Assembly: GCA_900319235.1 (NCBI GenBank)
Contig: ONNR01000012.1
Coordinates: 42,061 to 106,060, forward strand
Length of the DNA stretch: 64,000 nucleotides
From: an uncultured Prevotellaceae bacterium
GTDB lineage: Bacteria > Bacteroidota > Bacteroidia > Bacteroidales > UBA3663
Reading direction: 5' to 3'
Positions 28,051 through 37,555 of the stretch are shown here, one piece after another; the first letter of the stretch is position 1; each line of letters begins with the position of its first letter. Under the pieces are notes generated by a model. It saw only the letters and a program-made list of their open reading frames with translations. It made no database searches and was not told where the DNA came from. A program made the translations under genes and the position numbers.

Positions 28051-28349
28051 AGGATTTCGCAAACAAAAGCGACAATGCAGCAGACTGCTGCCACGGGGAA
28101 AAGACCCCATCCAAACCAGGCGGCAACAATGCCGAAAAGCAAGGCAATGAATCCGCCCCAAGGCGAGGAGGTCGCCTGCATGATGGCGGGAAAGGTCATC
28201 ACGGCAAGCGTGACGTAAGGCACGTAATAGAGGAAACTGCGCAAGAAAGGATGGGTAATCCTCCTGCGGATCAACGTCATCGGCAGAACACGTATCAGAT
28301 TGGTCACGAGGACCATGATGAAGAGGTAGATCAACAAGCTATGCTTCAT
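28047..28349 (-). CDS. azlD: AzlD-type branched-chain amino acid exporter subunit
   Basis: A 100-residue membrane protein with three to four hydrophobic helices and the AzlD pattern TNLIRVLPMTLIRRRI, FLYYVPYVTLAVMTFPAIM. It pairs with AzlC to export branched-chain amino acids. The start lies inside the end of azlC (11-base overlap). Confidence 0.88.
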   Translation of the reverse strand: MKHSLLIYLFIMVLVTNLIRVLPMTLIRRRITHPFLRSFLYYVPYVTLAVMTFPAIMQATSSPWGGFIALLFGIVAAWFGWGLFPVAAVCCIVAFVCEIL

Positions 28350-29061
28350 CGTGGTCCTCTATTTTAATGGGTTTGACATATGCTGCTACTGCTGCAATGA
28401 GGATGGTGAGCACAATGGTACGTGTGCCTGCACTCATTTCACGGACTGTCGGCAACACGGAGCAAAGCCAGCTCAAGAGGAAACTAGCAATGACGGAAAT
28501 ACCTACCGCATAGTCGCGCTTCGAAGGTGGTATGATGATGGCGATGAACATTCCATAGAGTGCCACGCTGAGAGCTGCAACAACGTGCGGAGGAAGAATC
28601 TCTCCTGCCACAATGCCCACTGCCGTTCCCAATGCCCACATCGTGGTCGAAATGAGCATCGCGCCAAAAGGATAGGCAGGCGGCAGATTGCCGGGATAGG
28701 CGATGGAGATGCCGAAGATCTCGTCGGTAACGCAACAAGCCACAAGTATGCGCTTCAAGAGCGATACATTCGACGCAAACTTCTGTGTCAAGGCAGTACT
28801 CATCAGCAGATAGCGAAGATTGGTGACCAAGCACATGGCCACGACTTCGACGTATGATGCGCCGATGGCAATTAGCGAATAGACACCATATTCTCCCGCC
28901 GAAGCACGCGTCAGGAAACTGCCCACGAAGCCCATCCATGCAGTCAACCCCGCCTTGGCAGCAATGATGCCCAACGAAAAGGACACGGCGAAATACCCCA
29001 TACCGATGGGGAATCCGTCGCGCATACCATGCAAAAAGATACTTCGGGTCGCGGTACGCAT
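28339..29061 (-). CDS. azlC: AzlC-type branched-chain amino acid exporter
   Basis: A 240-residue membrane protein. It starts FLHGMRDGFPIGMGYFAVSFSLG, the AzlC N-terminal signature (DGxPI-LGY); ASAGEYGVYSLIAIGASYVE, TNLRYLLMSTALTQK and TDEIFGIS are also characteristic. The ATG at 29061 is preferred, because the longer frame upstream runs into the previous gene in another frame. It lies in a four-gene unit HAD-DUF2461-azlC-azlD with gaps of at most seven bases. Confidence 0.9.
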   Translation of the reverse strand: MRTATRSIFLHGMRDGFPIGMGYFAVSFSLGIIAAKAGLTAWMGFVGSFLTRASAGEYGVYSLIAIGASYVEVVAMCLVTNLRYLLMSTALTQKFASNVSLLKRILVACCVTDEIFGISIAYPGNLPPAYPFGAMLISTTMWALGTAVGIVAGEILPPHVVAALSVALYGMFIAIIIPPSKRDYAVGISVIASFLLSWLCSVLPTVREMSAGTRTIVLTILIAAVAAYVKPIKIEDHDEA

Positions 29062-29068
29062 TGGTTTT

Positions 29069-29782
29069 TCAGAATATCGACTTGACACGTGTGCCGTCGA
29101 GCACGCGGTTGAAGAAGTCGTTAACAGGCTTGCCGATGCGGAAGCCTTCGACCACACGCTCCACAAGATCGGGGGCCAATGCCTCTTTTTCACTCAAATC
29201 GCGGAAGAGGTCCCAGTCCTTCATACGAATCAGGTCATCGAAGGGACTGTCCCTCCATTGCTTGGGCAGGACCTTGAGTTTTTCCTCCGACCAGAAAACA
29301 TAACCAAAGCGGCGCACCTCGTCATTGTCCACGGCATCGCGCAGTTCCTGGCCTTCGTCGAAGATAGCCTGACGAATCACTTTGGCTGCTGCCGAGGGTG
29401 GACAATGCACACCAACATCAATCATTGAATTGGCCGAATATTCGCCATCCTCGTTCTTGGGCTGCAAGTGGAAATAATAGCCTCCACCTACGCACTTCTT
29501 GCCTCCTGGCACGAGATAGAGCCCGAAGTGTGTCTTGTAGGGGCTCTTGTCCCAAGAGAAACGCGTGTCGCGGGCAAAACGGAAGATGCACTGCTTGGGA
29601 TCGAGCCCACGCAACAAGGGATCGATCTGCGCCATCTGTCCCATGATATCGACGCTGAGGGCATAAAATGTATCGCGCGCCTGCTCGTATTTCTTTCGAT
29701 TGGCGTGCATCCACTCTACCGTGTTGTTATACTTGATTTCGCGAAGGAAATCGAAAATCTGCTGAATGTTGTATTGGGTCAT
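29069..29782 (-). CDS. DUF2461 family protein
   Basis: A 237-residue cytoplasmic protein of the DUF2461/TIGR02453 family. Visible family features are FDFLREIKYNNTVEWMHANRKKYEQAR, RFARDTRFSWDKSPYKTHFGLYL and GGYYFHLQP (each given in part). Function is unknown across the family. It lies four bases after the HAD phosphatase and seven before azlC. Confidence 0.88.
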   Translation of the reverse strand: MTQYNIQQIFDFLREIKYNNTVEWMHANRKKYEQARDTFYALSVDIMGQMAQIDPLLRGLDPKQCIFRFARDTRFSWDKSPYKTHFGLYLVPGGKKCVGGGYYFHLQPKNEDGEYSANSMIDVGVHCPPSAAAKVIRQAIFDEGQELRDAVDNDEVRRFGYVFWSEEKLKVLPKQWRDSPFDDLIRMKDWDLFRDLSEKEALAPDLVERVVEGFRIGKPVNDFFNRVLDGTRVKSIF

Positions 29783-29786
29783 AGGG

Positions 29787-30503
29787 TTACAATATTTTCA
29801 TAATCTGACGCAACGAATGCACCTCGTAGTTGACGGGCTCAGTGGGACGGAAGGTGCGGGGATTGCGGTTGAAGAACATCACATCGAGCCCATAGGCTTT
29901 GGCACCGAGGATGTCGGTATCGAACGTGTCTCCAATCATTAACGTGGTCTCCACCTTGGCACCCGTCTTTGCCATCGCATAGTCGAAGTAGGCACGAAGG
30001 GGTTTATTGGCTCCGGCGTCTTCGCTTAGGATGATGTTGTCGAAAAACTCCTCCATCCCCGAGGCTCGAAGTTTGCGATACTGCACCTCATGGAAACCGT
30101 TGCTACAAAGGTGCAGTCCATATCCCTGTGCGCGAAGATAACGCATCAAGTCGTACGCCCCTTCGACCACTCCGGGCTTATTGGCACAAAGGTCGAGGAA
30201 GTGGTCGCTCACCTCAAGGCAATATTCCTTTGTGGGTTCGAAATGCACCCCAGGACTTACGAAGCCACAGGCCAATGGTCGGCGAAAGCGCTCGACGATG
30301 AGATAAGGGCGATCAATCTCGCCTCGTGCATACTGGCCCCACAGTTCGACATTGGTTTGCCAATAGGGAACGGTGAAGTCTTCAAGGCGCTGGAAATAAC
30401 GGCCCAACTGCAAATCGTCGAACAACTCGGCCAGCGCTAGTTTGGCGTTACCGTGGGTGTCGTAGAGCGTGTCGTCAAAATCGATGAACAGATCGTGGTA
30501 CAT
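29787..30503 (-). CDS. YjjG-type HAD nucleotidase
   Basis: A 238-residue haloacid dehalogenase-like hydrolase. Motif I DFDDTLYDT, motif II LCSNGFHEVQ, motif III lysine in EDAGANKPLRAYFDYA, and motif IV MIGDTFDTDILGA are all present. The YjjG subgroup dephosphorylates non-canonical or excess pyrimidine nucleotides. It is the first gene of the unit with DUF2461 and azlCD. Confidence 0.88.
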   Translation of the reverse strand: MYHDLFIDFDDTLYDTHGNAKLALAELFDDLQLGRYFQRLEDFTVPYWQTNVELWGQYARGEIDRPYLIVERFRRPLACGFVSPGVHFEPTKEYCLEVSDHFLDLCANKPGVVEGAYDLMRYLRAQGYGLHLCSNGFHEVQYRKLRASGMEEFFDNIILSEDAGANKPLRAYFDYAMAKTGAKVETTLMIGDTFDTDILGAKAYGLDVMFFNRNPRTFRPTEPVNYEVHSLRQIMKIL

Positions 30504-30557
30504 GAGGGAGGGGGTCGAAGCGTTATGAGAAGTTCAAAAGGGTTTGCTTTATCGCCG

Positions 30558-30588
30558 CAAAGATACGAACAAACTGCCACATCTCCAA
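30558..30588 (-). promoter_or_regulatory. Promoter of the HAD-DUF2461-azlCD operon
   Basis: Minus-strand TATCTTTG (30558-30565) with TTG (30586-30588) at 20-base spacing. It is divergent from the GH9 promoter. Confidence 0.7.
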
Positions 30589-30649
30589 ATAATTTGCCCA
30601 TTTATTGTAACAAAATCCAACCCATATTGTTCTTTTTCGAATGATTTTT

Positions 30650-30679
30650 TTGTTTCTTTCGAAAAATACCTTAACTTTG
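30650..30679 (+). promoter_or_regulatory. Promoter of the GH9 gene
   Basis: TAACTTTG (30672-30679) with TTG (30650-30652) at 19-base spacing, about 50 bases before the ATG. Confidence 0.65.
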
Positions 30680-30734
30680 TCGGCAAATTACAGATATTTC
30701 GAACCAAGTTATTTCTTAATTTCATTACCTCATC

Positions 30735-33266
30735 ATGAAAAGAACCACCCTTCTACTCTCCTCTCTCCTCCTGCTAACAGCTTGCGGCAGCAATCAGCAG
30801 CAGCAAACAAAGCAGGACCTCGCTCTCAACGACCTTGAGTATTTCGAATGCCAAGGTGTCAATGTTTTGGTCTATAGCAACAACTTCAACGGAGGCTTCA
30901 ACGATGAGAAGAACTCCGGCATCGAAATTATTCACCACGGCGTGCGCACCGTGCAAGGAGGTGCTGTGCGTCTTAATAAGACTCCCGAGCAATGGGACCT
31001 TGTGCCCAAGACCACAAGTCGCACCGTGAACCGCGATGCAGGTCAGATCGAAGTGGGTCTGCGCTATGACGACTACGACTTCGACAGCCGCATCGTTGTG
31101 ACGTCCCTTCCTCCCACCGAAGGGAAAGAGGGAGCCGTAGAAATTGCTGTTTGGCTCGACAAGCCTGTGCCCGAGGCTTTGGCAGGCGAAGCGGGATTGA
31201 ACATCGAGTTCCTGCCTTCGCAATACTGGAACAAGACCTACCTTATGGATGGTCGCTTGAACCGTTTCCCACGTTATGCTGCCAGCCAGACAGTTACACG
31301 CCCTAACAGCGAAAAGCCCCGTCAATTCAAAGGATTCAAGACCTACGATGACCGCGGCACCAACCGCTTCGTCGATCCCACTCCACTTGAAACTGGACAC
31401 GAAATCATCCTGGCACCCGATGCTCCCGAAAGGATGATCAAGGTAACAAGCAAGGATGTCGAACTCAACCTTTACGACGGACGTATGCTAGCACAAAACG
31501 GATGGTACGTACTCCAAAGTGTGCTGCCTGCCGGCAAGACGGGTAAGGTGGTGAGCTGGCGTGTCGAACCTCATGCCATCCCAGGATGGATACGCGAACC
31601 GAATATCGGTTTCAGTCAAGTGGGCTATCTGCCCAATCAGCCCAAGGTGGCCGTGATAGAACTCGACAAACGCGACAAGATACATAACGAAGCATCGATT
31701 TGCCGCATCAAGCCCGATGGCGCCATCGAGACAGCATTCAGCGGAAAAACATCGCTTTGGGGCGACTACTTTAAATATAAATATGTGAAATTCGACTTCA
31801 CGGAAGTTAGCGAACCAGGCATCTACTTCATCAAATATGGCGACACCCAGACGGGCAACTTCCTCATCGACCAGAGCGTCTATGACAAGATTACCGATGC
31901 CACTACCGACGTGTGGATTCCCATTCATATGAACCACATCACCGTGAACGAAGGCTATCGCGTCTGGCATGGCGAGCCTTTCAAGGAAGGCTATCTGCAG
32001 GCTCCACCAAGCGACCATTTCGACCTCCATTCGCAAGGGCCGACCACCGATACCAAATACAAGCCCCTCCAACTCATTCCAGGACTCAACGTGGGCGGAT
32101 ACTTTGATGCCGGTGACTTTGATATCGAAACAGGTTCGAACATCAACGTGGTGCAAAACCTCGTACGCATCTGGGAACAATTCCCCAGCGACCGCGACGA
32201 GACCTTCGTAAGCGAAGAGCAGCGCTACGTGGATCTGCATCGACCCGATGGTGTGCCCGACATCCTTCAGTATATTGAGCATGGCACGCTGAACCTCGTG
32301 GCACAGGCCGAAAAGATCGGCCATATGTCGCAATGCCTCTCCAATTCGGTGCTCGACAACTACCATCACCTCGGCGACGCCGCTTCGCTCACCGATGGCC
32401 TGCACTACGACCCGAAACTCAAACCCTACCAGATTTCAATGGACGGTAAGCGTAGTGGCACGCCCGACGATATGTGGGCGTTCACGACACGCGACCCACG
32501 CCTTGACTTCCGTGCTGCCGCGATGTTTGCTGCTGCCAGCCGTGTCCTCCAGGGCTATAACGATGCCCTGGCAAAACGCGCCCTTATCCAATCGAAGCGA
32601 CTGATGACTGAAGCCACCGAACTGCTCCACGAAGCCGACCTCAGCACCAACCTTCAACTCTACGGAGCAACTGGCGACAAGCAGTATCTCGAAAAGTTCA
32701 ATTCGGGCATCTGGAATGCTCTCGTCAAGCAGTACAATGCAGCCCTCCAAGTAGCTCTCGACGCCATGCCTTTCATGGACGATACCTATCGTGAGCAATT
32801 ACGTCCCTATGTCGAAAAGTATCGTGCCTACGTCGATAGCCTCGATACCCAGAATCCCTACGGTGTGCCCATCGGCCTTGGCAACTGGGCAGCAGGTGGA
32901 GGCGTCGTGCAGTTTGGCGCCACCCTTTGCACAGCAAACAAGTATTTTCCCGACATCATCGAAAAGAACCTGCTCTATCGTACCGCCAATTTCATCTACG
33001 GCTGCCATCCATACCACAACTACTCATTGGTGGCTGCTGTGGGCGCCGCTCGTCCGAAAGCTGTGTTCTACGGCAACAACCGCGCCGACTTCTCGTTCAT
33101 CCCGGGCAATATGGCCCCAGGCGTGCTCTTCCGCAAGCCCGATCATTTCGAGAACTTCGACGACTGGCCGTTCCTGTGGGGACAGAACGAGGGCACCATT
33201 GCCGGAAATACGCAATACGTGATTTTCGGCCTGGCGTTCAAGGATAGAATGAAGGAAGGGAAATAA
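30735..33266 (+). CDS. Glycoside hydrolase family 9 lipoprotein (endoglucanase-like)
   Basis: An 843-residue lipoprotein (lipobox LTAC). An N-terminal beta-sandwich region (about residues 30-290) precedes a cellulase Ig-like domain (FSQVGYLPNQPKVAVIEL) and the GH9 (alpha/alpha)6 barrel. The catalytic base region is GGYFDAGDFD with Asp458 and Asp461; the catalytic acid is Glu819 in WGQNEGTIAGN; GCHPYHNYSLVAAVGAARPK is an altered form of the substrate-binding HHR region. GH9 members hydrolyse beta-1,4-glucans and xyloglucan. It is convergent with the following phosphoesterase gene. Confidence 0.88.
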   Translation: MKRTTLLLSSLLLLTACGSNQQQQTKQDLALNDLEYFECQGVNVLVYSNNFNGGFNDEKNSGIEIIHHGVRTVQGGAVRLNKTPEQWDLVPKTTSRTVNRDAGQIEVGLRYDDYDFDSRIVVTSLPPTEGKEGAVEIAVWLDKPVPEALAGEAGLNIEFLPSQYWNKTYLMDGRLNRFPRYAASQTVTRPNSEKPRQFKGFKTYDDRGTNRFVDPTPLETGHEIILAPDAPERMIKVTSKDVELNLYDGRMLAQNGWYVLQSVLPAGKTGKVVSWRVEPHAIPGWIREPNIGFSQVGYLPNQPKVAVIELDKRDKIHNEASICRIKPDGAIETAFSGKTSLWGDYFKYKYVKFDFTEVSEPGIYFIKYGDTQTGNFLIDQSVYDKITDATTDVWIPIHMNHITVNEGYRVWHGEPFKEGYLQAPPSDHFDLHSQGPTTDTKYKPLQLIPGLNVGGYFDAGDFDIETGSNINVVQNLVRIWEQFPSDRDETFVSEEQRYVDLHRPDGVPDILQYIEHGTLNLVAQAEKIGHMSQCLSNSVLDNYHHLGDAASLTDGLHYDPKLKPYQISMDGKRSGTPDDMWAFTTRDPRLDFRAAAMFAAASRVLQGYNDALAKRALIQSKRLMTEATELLHEADLSTNLQLYGATGDKQYLEKFNSGIWNALVKQYNAALQVALDAMPFMDDTYREQLRPYVEKYRAYVDSLDTQNPYGVPIGLGNWAAGGGVVQFGATLCTANKYFPDIIEKNLLYRTANFIYGCHPYHNYSLVAAVGAARPKAVFYGNNRADFSFIPGNMAPGVLFRKPDHFENFDDWPFLWGQNEGTIAGNTQYVIFGLAFKDRMKEGK

Positions 33267-33276
33267 AGATTTTCTC

Positions 33277-34050
33277 TTAAAAGGATACGAATCTATTACC
33301 TAAGAAATCCTGGTGTTCTCCATGATGGATATAGCCCAACTGGTCGCAGACGAGTTGGGTTTTTCCTATCTTGGCGCCAATGTTGTAATGAGAGTGTCCG
33401 AAAATCCAATAATCGATGGGACTTTGCTCGATATATGATGCCAATTCGACGGCAAATGCCCCACTGTAGGACTTGTTGGCAAATTCAGGATAAATGAGTT
33501 TGAAGGTGGGCACATGATGTGAAACCACAACGATGTGACGTGCCTTGCTATGATTGACCGCTTCCATAAGGAAGGCCAGGCAACGCTCATGTTCTTCGTT
33601 AAAGCGCGGCCAGGTGAGACTCTCTTCGCCCGAACGGATGCGATGGAAATCGGTCACGCCGAACTGCGTATATCGTCCGTTTTCGGGCGCGATTCTTGAC
33701 CAAAGGGTAGTTGCAATCACATCGATATCGTCATCCAAATGGATTACGCAGTTATAATAGCAATGCACATTGTGGCGTATGGGCAGCACCCACCCATCGT
33801 GCAACGTCTCGATGTCGAAAAACTGATAGAACTCATGATTGCCGGGCACAACGATTACCTGCCGATAGTGTTCCGATGCCCAGTCCCAGAAAGGATGCGA
33901 CGTGTAGGTCTTGTCGTCGCCCAAATAACCGATATCACCAGCCAGTACAAGCACCTCGCCCATCACTTCGATGGGGTGTTCGAGGAGGTAATCCCAATTC
34001 CTCTTATATTCCAGATGCAGGTCTGAAGCGTACTGTATTCTCATGGACAT
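33277..34050 (-). CDS. Metallophosphoesterase
   Basis: A 257-residue calcineurin-like phosphoesterase with the full metal-binding set: ASDLHLE, LAGDIGYL, VPGNHEF, SHHVP and GHSHYNIGA. No signal peptide, so cytoplasmic. The substrate is unknown. The start may be either Met of MSMRIQ (34050 or 34044). Confidence 0.88.
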   Translation of the reverse strand: MSMRIQYASDLHLEYKRNWDYLLEHPIEVMGEVLVLAGDIGYLGDDKTYTSHPFWDWASEHYRQVIVVPGNHEFYQFFDIETLHDGWVLPIRHNVHCYYNCVIHLDDDIDVIATTLWSRIAPENGRYTQFGVTDFHRIRSGEESLTWPRFNEEHERCLAFLMEAVNHSKARHIVVVSHHVPTFKLIYPEFANKSYSGAFAVELASYIEQSPIDYWIFGHSHYNIGAKIGKTQLVCDQLGYIHHGEHQDFLGNRFVSF

Positions 34051-34068
34051 TTCTGTTCCTTAGCGGTG

Positions 34069-34099
34069 CAAAGATATGTCTTTTTCGCGAAAAAAACAA
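34069..34099 (-). promoter_or_regulatory. Promoter of the metallophosphoesterase gene
   Basis: Minus-strand TATCTTTG (34069-34076) with TTG (34097-34099) at 20-base spacing. Confidence 0.7.
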
Positions 34100-34150
34100 A
34101 TAATGCATTGTTATTTATTAATTGAGAATGGTTAATTGAGAAAAAAACAT

Positions 34151-34158
34151 TATCTTTG
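34151..34158 (+). promoter_or_regulatory. -7 box of the SDR-ANL operon
   Basis: TATCTTTG, 68 bases before the chosen SDR start. No -33 TTG is at the standard distance. Confidence 0.5.
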
Positions 34159-34225
34159 CACCGTGAAGGCAAGCAATCTGTTCAAAAGGTTGATATACCC
34201 AAAAGCGAATCTCAACAAAAAAAAG

Positions 34226-34981
34226 ATGTACGATGCATTCGCCAAGCATTGGGTAGTGGTCACCGGTGCATCACGAGGCATCGGTGAAGCGTTGGTGCGC
34301 CGACTCATCGCTTCGCATGCCAATCTTTTCCTCATCGCACGAAGCGAAGAGCAACTGCATTCACTTTGCAAAGAGGCACGTGAAGCAGGATGCAAAGCCG
34401 AGTATTGCGCAATCGATCTACGCGACAGGGAACGTCTCGACCAACTTTGCCAATACCTGAAGGGAACCTTGCCTTGTGTCGATTATCTTTTCTGCAACGC
34501 TGGCAAATCCATTCATCGCGACATCATCGATGCCCAAGACCGCATTCACGATTACGACAGAACAATGGACTTGAACTACCGCGCCCATGTCGCCCTTACT
34601 CTCGCACTTCTCCCCAAACTTTGCGAGAGCCAAGGGCATATCATCTACACGTCGTCGGTCAGCACCCTTTACCCACCCGCTCCAGGTTGGTCGGCGTACC
34701 ATGCGTCGAAGTGTGCAGCCAACACCTGGTACGAAACGGCACGTACGGAATTGCGACGACAAGGCATTTCCGTTCAGATTGCTTATCTGCCACTCGTTCA
34801 TACCGAGATGGCAGATGTGAATCCAGCATATCGCAATCTTCCAGGCTATACGTCCGACGAGGCTGCGTGCCAACTACTTAAACTGAGCCTTTCACGACGC
34901 TTCGCTTACGAACCTTGGTGGGCACGTCTGTCAGCACCTATAGCCAACCTCTTTTCGCCCATAGTAAAGTTATTCTATTAA
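34226..34981 (+). CDS. Short-chain dehydrogenase/reductase
   Basis: A 251-residue Rossmann oxidoreductase of the classical SDR type: TGASRGIGEALV (dinucleotide binding, residues about 13-24), CNAGKS, the catalytic Ser in YTSSVS and YHASK with catalytic Tyr and Lys. The ATG at 34226 places TGASRGIG at the usual distance from the N-terminus. Its stop is one base before the next gene's ATG, so it is co-translated with an acyl-CoA ligase-like protein; a joint role in modifying a fatty or aromatic acid is inferred. Confidence 0.88.
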   Translation: MYDAFAKHWVVVTGASRGIGEALVRRLIASHANLFLIARSEEQLHSLCKEAREAGCKAEYCAIDLRDRERLDQLCQYLKGTLPCVDYLFCNAGKSIHRDIIDAQDRIHDYDRTMDLNYRAHVALTLALLPKLCESQGHIIYTSSVSTLYPPAPGWSAYHASKCAANTWYETARTELRRQGISVQIAYLPLVHTEMADVNPAYRNLPGYTSDEAACQLLKLSLSRRFAYEPWWARLSAPIANLFSPIVKLFY

Positions 34982-34982
34982 T

Positions 34983-36488
34983 ATGCACCGCTCGCTTTTT
35001 CGCGCACTATTCAATCTGCACTTCATCACACCCCTTGGCCTCATCCGCTGGGCATACTGTCTGGTGAGCGAAGGCGTGACACTGATGGCGGCATTGAAGT
35101 TCTCTGCCCGATACTTTCCGACAAAGTGTGCCGTGGTGTCGGAGAGATTGGTGATGAACTACAGCGAACTTTATCAATATGCCTGCCGTCTGGCATACCT
35201 GATGTACTCCGACTATAATCTGCGTCAAGGCGATACGGTAGCAATGCTTTGTCGCAATCATACGGTGTCACTGTTGCTTCTGCCTGCCCTTTCGAGGCTC
35301 GGTGTAAATGTGCTTTTGCTCAACACTGATTTAGGTACCGAAAAAATCGAAGAACTACTCAATCGCAACTCTTGCAAACTGCTTGTCTATGATAAGGAAA
35401 GGAAAGACGGTAGGAGCACTATAACTTCTCCCTACCCTGCTATCGATACTGATATTCTGTACGAAAAACTCTTTGCGAAAAACGAGGACAACGTCTTCTA
35501 CCTTCCCCAAATTTTCCATGGTCCTGCCATCACAGTGATGACAGGCGGTACAAGCGGGCACTATACCGAAGCCACGCGTCATCCTTCGGTGACGCAATTC
35601 CTACCACCTTTTTTCGCCCTGCTGCGTGATATCGGCATTGGGGATTACAACAGCGTCTTCCTCGCTCTACCCTTCTATCACGGTTTTGGATTGGCAACGC
35701 TAATCGTGTCGCTTCTGATGGGAAAGAAAATATGCCTGATGCGGCATTTTGACGCCGATCAGGCATTGAGGATGATTCGAAATGAAGAAGTCGAGGTGCT
35801 GCCCCTCGTCCCTGTGATGCTGTCAAGGTTGTGGCAGCAAGAAGGGGCGAAGGAGAAGATGAAAAGCCTTCGCTGTATCCTAAGCGGAGGTGATCACCTG
35901 GACCACAAACTCGTCGAGACAACGCGTAGTCAACTTGGCGATGTGCTCTACAACCTCTATGGCACCTCGGAGGCAGGATTCTTCTTGCTGGCTACGCCCG
36001 ACGACCTTTCTCGCCATACCGAGACGACATTAGGCAAACCGATTCGAGGAGTAAAGTGCAAGGTCGTGGAAAAAGATGCCGAAGGTGTGGGTACACTGTG
36101 GGTTCGTTCTGGATGGGCCATGACGGGAAGAAACGACCGATGGCAGAGCACAGGCGACCTGGTACTTCTGGATTCCAATGGCTATTACTTCCATCGCGGC
36201 AGACGAGACGGGTTGGTAGTCTGCGGTGGCGAGAATGCCTGGCCCGACAATGTGATGCGGGCACTCAACTTACATCCCGCTATCGTGGCTTCACACGTCT
36301 ATGCCGTGCCTCACCCCGAATTTGGCAATGTTCTGATTGCCCGCATCGAATTGCGCAAGGATGCTTCCTTGACTACGGCTGAAATCATCGAATGGCTTAG
36401 ACCACGAGTCTCCAGAGCCGAAATGCCTCACGAGATTATCTTCGGTCCCATCAGAATCAGCTCAACGGGGAAAGTATATTCAAGATGA
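34983..36488 (+). CDS. ANL superfamily acyl-CoA synthetase-like protein, altered P-loop
   Basis: A 501-residue AMP-forming adenylate enzyme. Motif A3 reads MTGGTSGHYTEATRH, where the usual Pro-Lys after the Gly is Tyr-Thr. Other core motifs are normal: LPFYHGFGLATL, LYGTSEAGF (A5), TGDLVLLDSNGYYFHRGRRDGLV (A7/A8, shown in part) and C-terminal SSTGKVYSR with the catalytic Lys. It could be a fatty acyl- or aryl-CoA ligase. It is paired with the SDR. Confidence 0.82.
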   Translation: MHRSLFRALFNLHFITPLGLIRWAYCLVSEGVTLMAALKFSARYFPTKCAVVSERLVMNYSELYQYACRLAYLMYSDYNLRQGDTVAMLCRNHTVSLLLLPALSRLGVNVLLLNTDLGTEKIEELLNRNSCKLLVYDKERKDGRSTITSPYPAIDTDILYEKLFAKNEDNVFYLPQIFHGPAITVMTGGTSGHYTEATRHPSVTQFLPPFFALLRDIGIGDYNSVFLALPFYHGFGLATLIVSLLMGKKICLMRHFDADQALRMIRNEEVEVLPLVPVMLSRLWQQEGAKEKMKSLRCILSGGDHLDHKLVETTRSQLGDVLYNLYGTSEAGFFLLATPDDLSRHTETTLGKPIRGVKCKVVEKDAEGVGTLWVRSGWAMTGRNDRWQSTGDLVLLDSNGYYFHRGRRDGLVVCGGENAWPDNVMRALNLHPAIVASHVYAVPHPEFGNVLIARIELRKDASLTTAEIIEWLRPRVSRAEMPHEIIFGPIRISSTGKVYSR

Positions 36489-36499
36489 TATTGCCTTGA

Positions 36500-37546
36500 C
36501 TAATCCGCACAAATGACAGCGGCCATATCGTTCAACTGCATACACATATCTCGGGTCAAAGGAATGCGTTGATTCTGATGCTCCCATGGCGCGAGGATAA
36601 GGAAACGCCCTTCGGCACAGGCCTCATAGTATTGATGCCCAGGTCTTGAGAAGGTGTTGAACCCCCAAGGCGTGAGGAAGATGAGAGGCAACCTCGCTTC
36701 AAGCATCGCTCGCATCACCGCCTGTTCCCCTTTTGAGATAGCCGGCGAAACAAGCACAGCGCCTTTACGAGCCCTTGCCAACATCTGTTCCACGGTCGCA
36801 GCAACTAGCTCATCAGATAGACTGCGAGAGCACTGCACCTGTACTCGCTCAGGATGATGCAGCAAGAAACGGTTTCCAATGGCTGCAAAAGTGTATGGGC
36901 CTATGGCAACGCCAAATCGAACACGGAAATAATCAGAATGAGCTTGTCTTATGGCCAACCGCCGAGGATTGTCACGCAAATACTGAAACCAACGTTCCAA
37001 CTCTCCTGCCCCATCAAGTATGTGATCATTGTAGTTGCGAGAAAATAGGAATCCGTGAGCCCGCTTGTCCTCTTCACCACCGCCCTCCTTGTTCTCTATA
37101 CCGCGACATTGTTGCAGCAACCGCCCCTCAGGCTCACACAACTCCCGGTAGCATTTGTTGCAGCCGGCCTTAAAGCCTTTTAGTACTATGCCCAGATGCT
37201 GTTGCATAGCACGCGTAATGAAAATGATGCCATGTAGATGATCTGGCATCAACTGTAAGGCCAAGGGCTTCGCCTCGGGATAATAGTCAGGAATGGACTG
37301 CCAACATTGCTTCACCGCCTCACCAAGAGGTGACAACTCTACCCTTGGAGCATCGGGACTACCCTCTGATTCAGAAACATCTCCCAAGAGGGTGCCAAGT
37401 ATTGGACGGCGACCCTCCACCGTCATAGTAATGAGATAGATACATCGCGCCTCATAATCGTGCCCCACGCGACGGCGATGCATCGAGGGCTTCTTCTCTC
37501 CAGCAAATGGTTTGTGCTTCTCAAAGGATAGCTGGTCCATAGGCAA
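36500..37546 (-). CDS. REP-associated tyrosine transposase-like (RAYT) protein with C-terminal extension
   Basis: A 348-residue Y1/HUH transposase-family protein. The HUH motif is His103-Leu-His105 in LMPDHLHGIIF; the likely catalytic Tyr is Tyr189 in FQYLRDNPRR; the helix GFKAGCNKCYREL matches the family's GFKS-type segment. Ordinary RAYTs are about 150-220 residues; here residues about 205-348 form an extra domain with GAVLVSPAISKGEQAVM and PLIFLTPWGF, reminiscent of a Rossmann/SLOG-like fold (weak). It has no IS ends, and a 9-base inverted repeat stands upstream. RAYTs are single-copy domesticated enzymes thought to mobilize REP hairpins, which are abundant in this window. Confidence 0.8.
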   Translation of the reverse strand: MPMDQLSFEKHKPFAGEKKPSMHRRRVGHDYEARCIYLITMTVEGRRPILGTLLGDVSESEGSPDAPRVELSPLGEAVKQCWQSIPDYYPEAKPLALQLMPDHLHGIIFITRAMQQHLGIVLKGFKAGCNKCYRELCEPEGRLLQQCRGIENKEGGGEEDKRAHGFLFSRNYNDHILDGAGELERWFQYLRDNPRRLAIRQAHSDYFRVRFGVAIGPYTFAAIGNRFLLHHPERVQVQCSRSLSDELVAATVEQMLARARKGAVLVSPAISKGEQAVMRAMLEARLPLIFLTPWGFNTFSRPGHQYYEACAEGRFLILAPWEHQNQRIPLTRDMCMQLNDMAAVICAD

Positions 37547-37555
37547 GTCTCTCTA

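Noticed and set aside
28077..28091. Palindrome GCAGCAGACTGCTGC as a regulatory hairpin
   Set aside because: It lies within azlD coding sequence without a T-run; likely chance.
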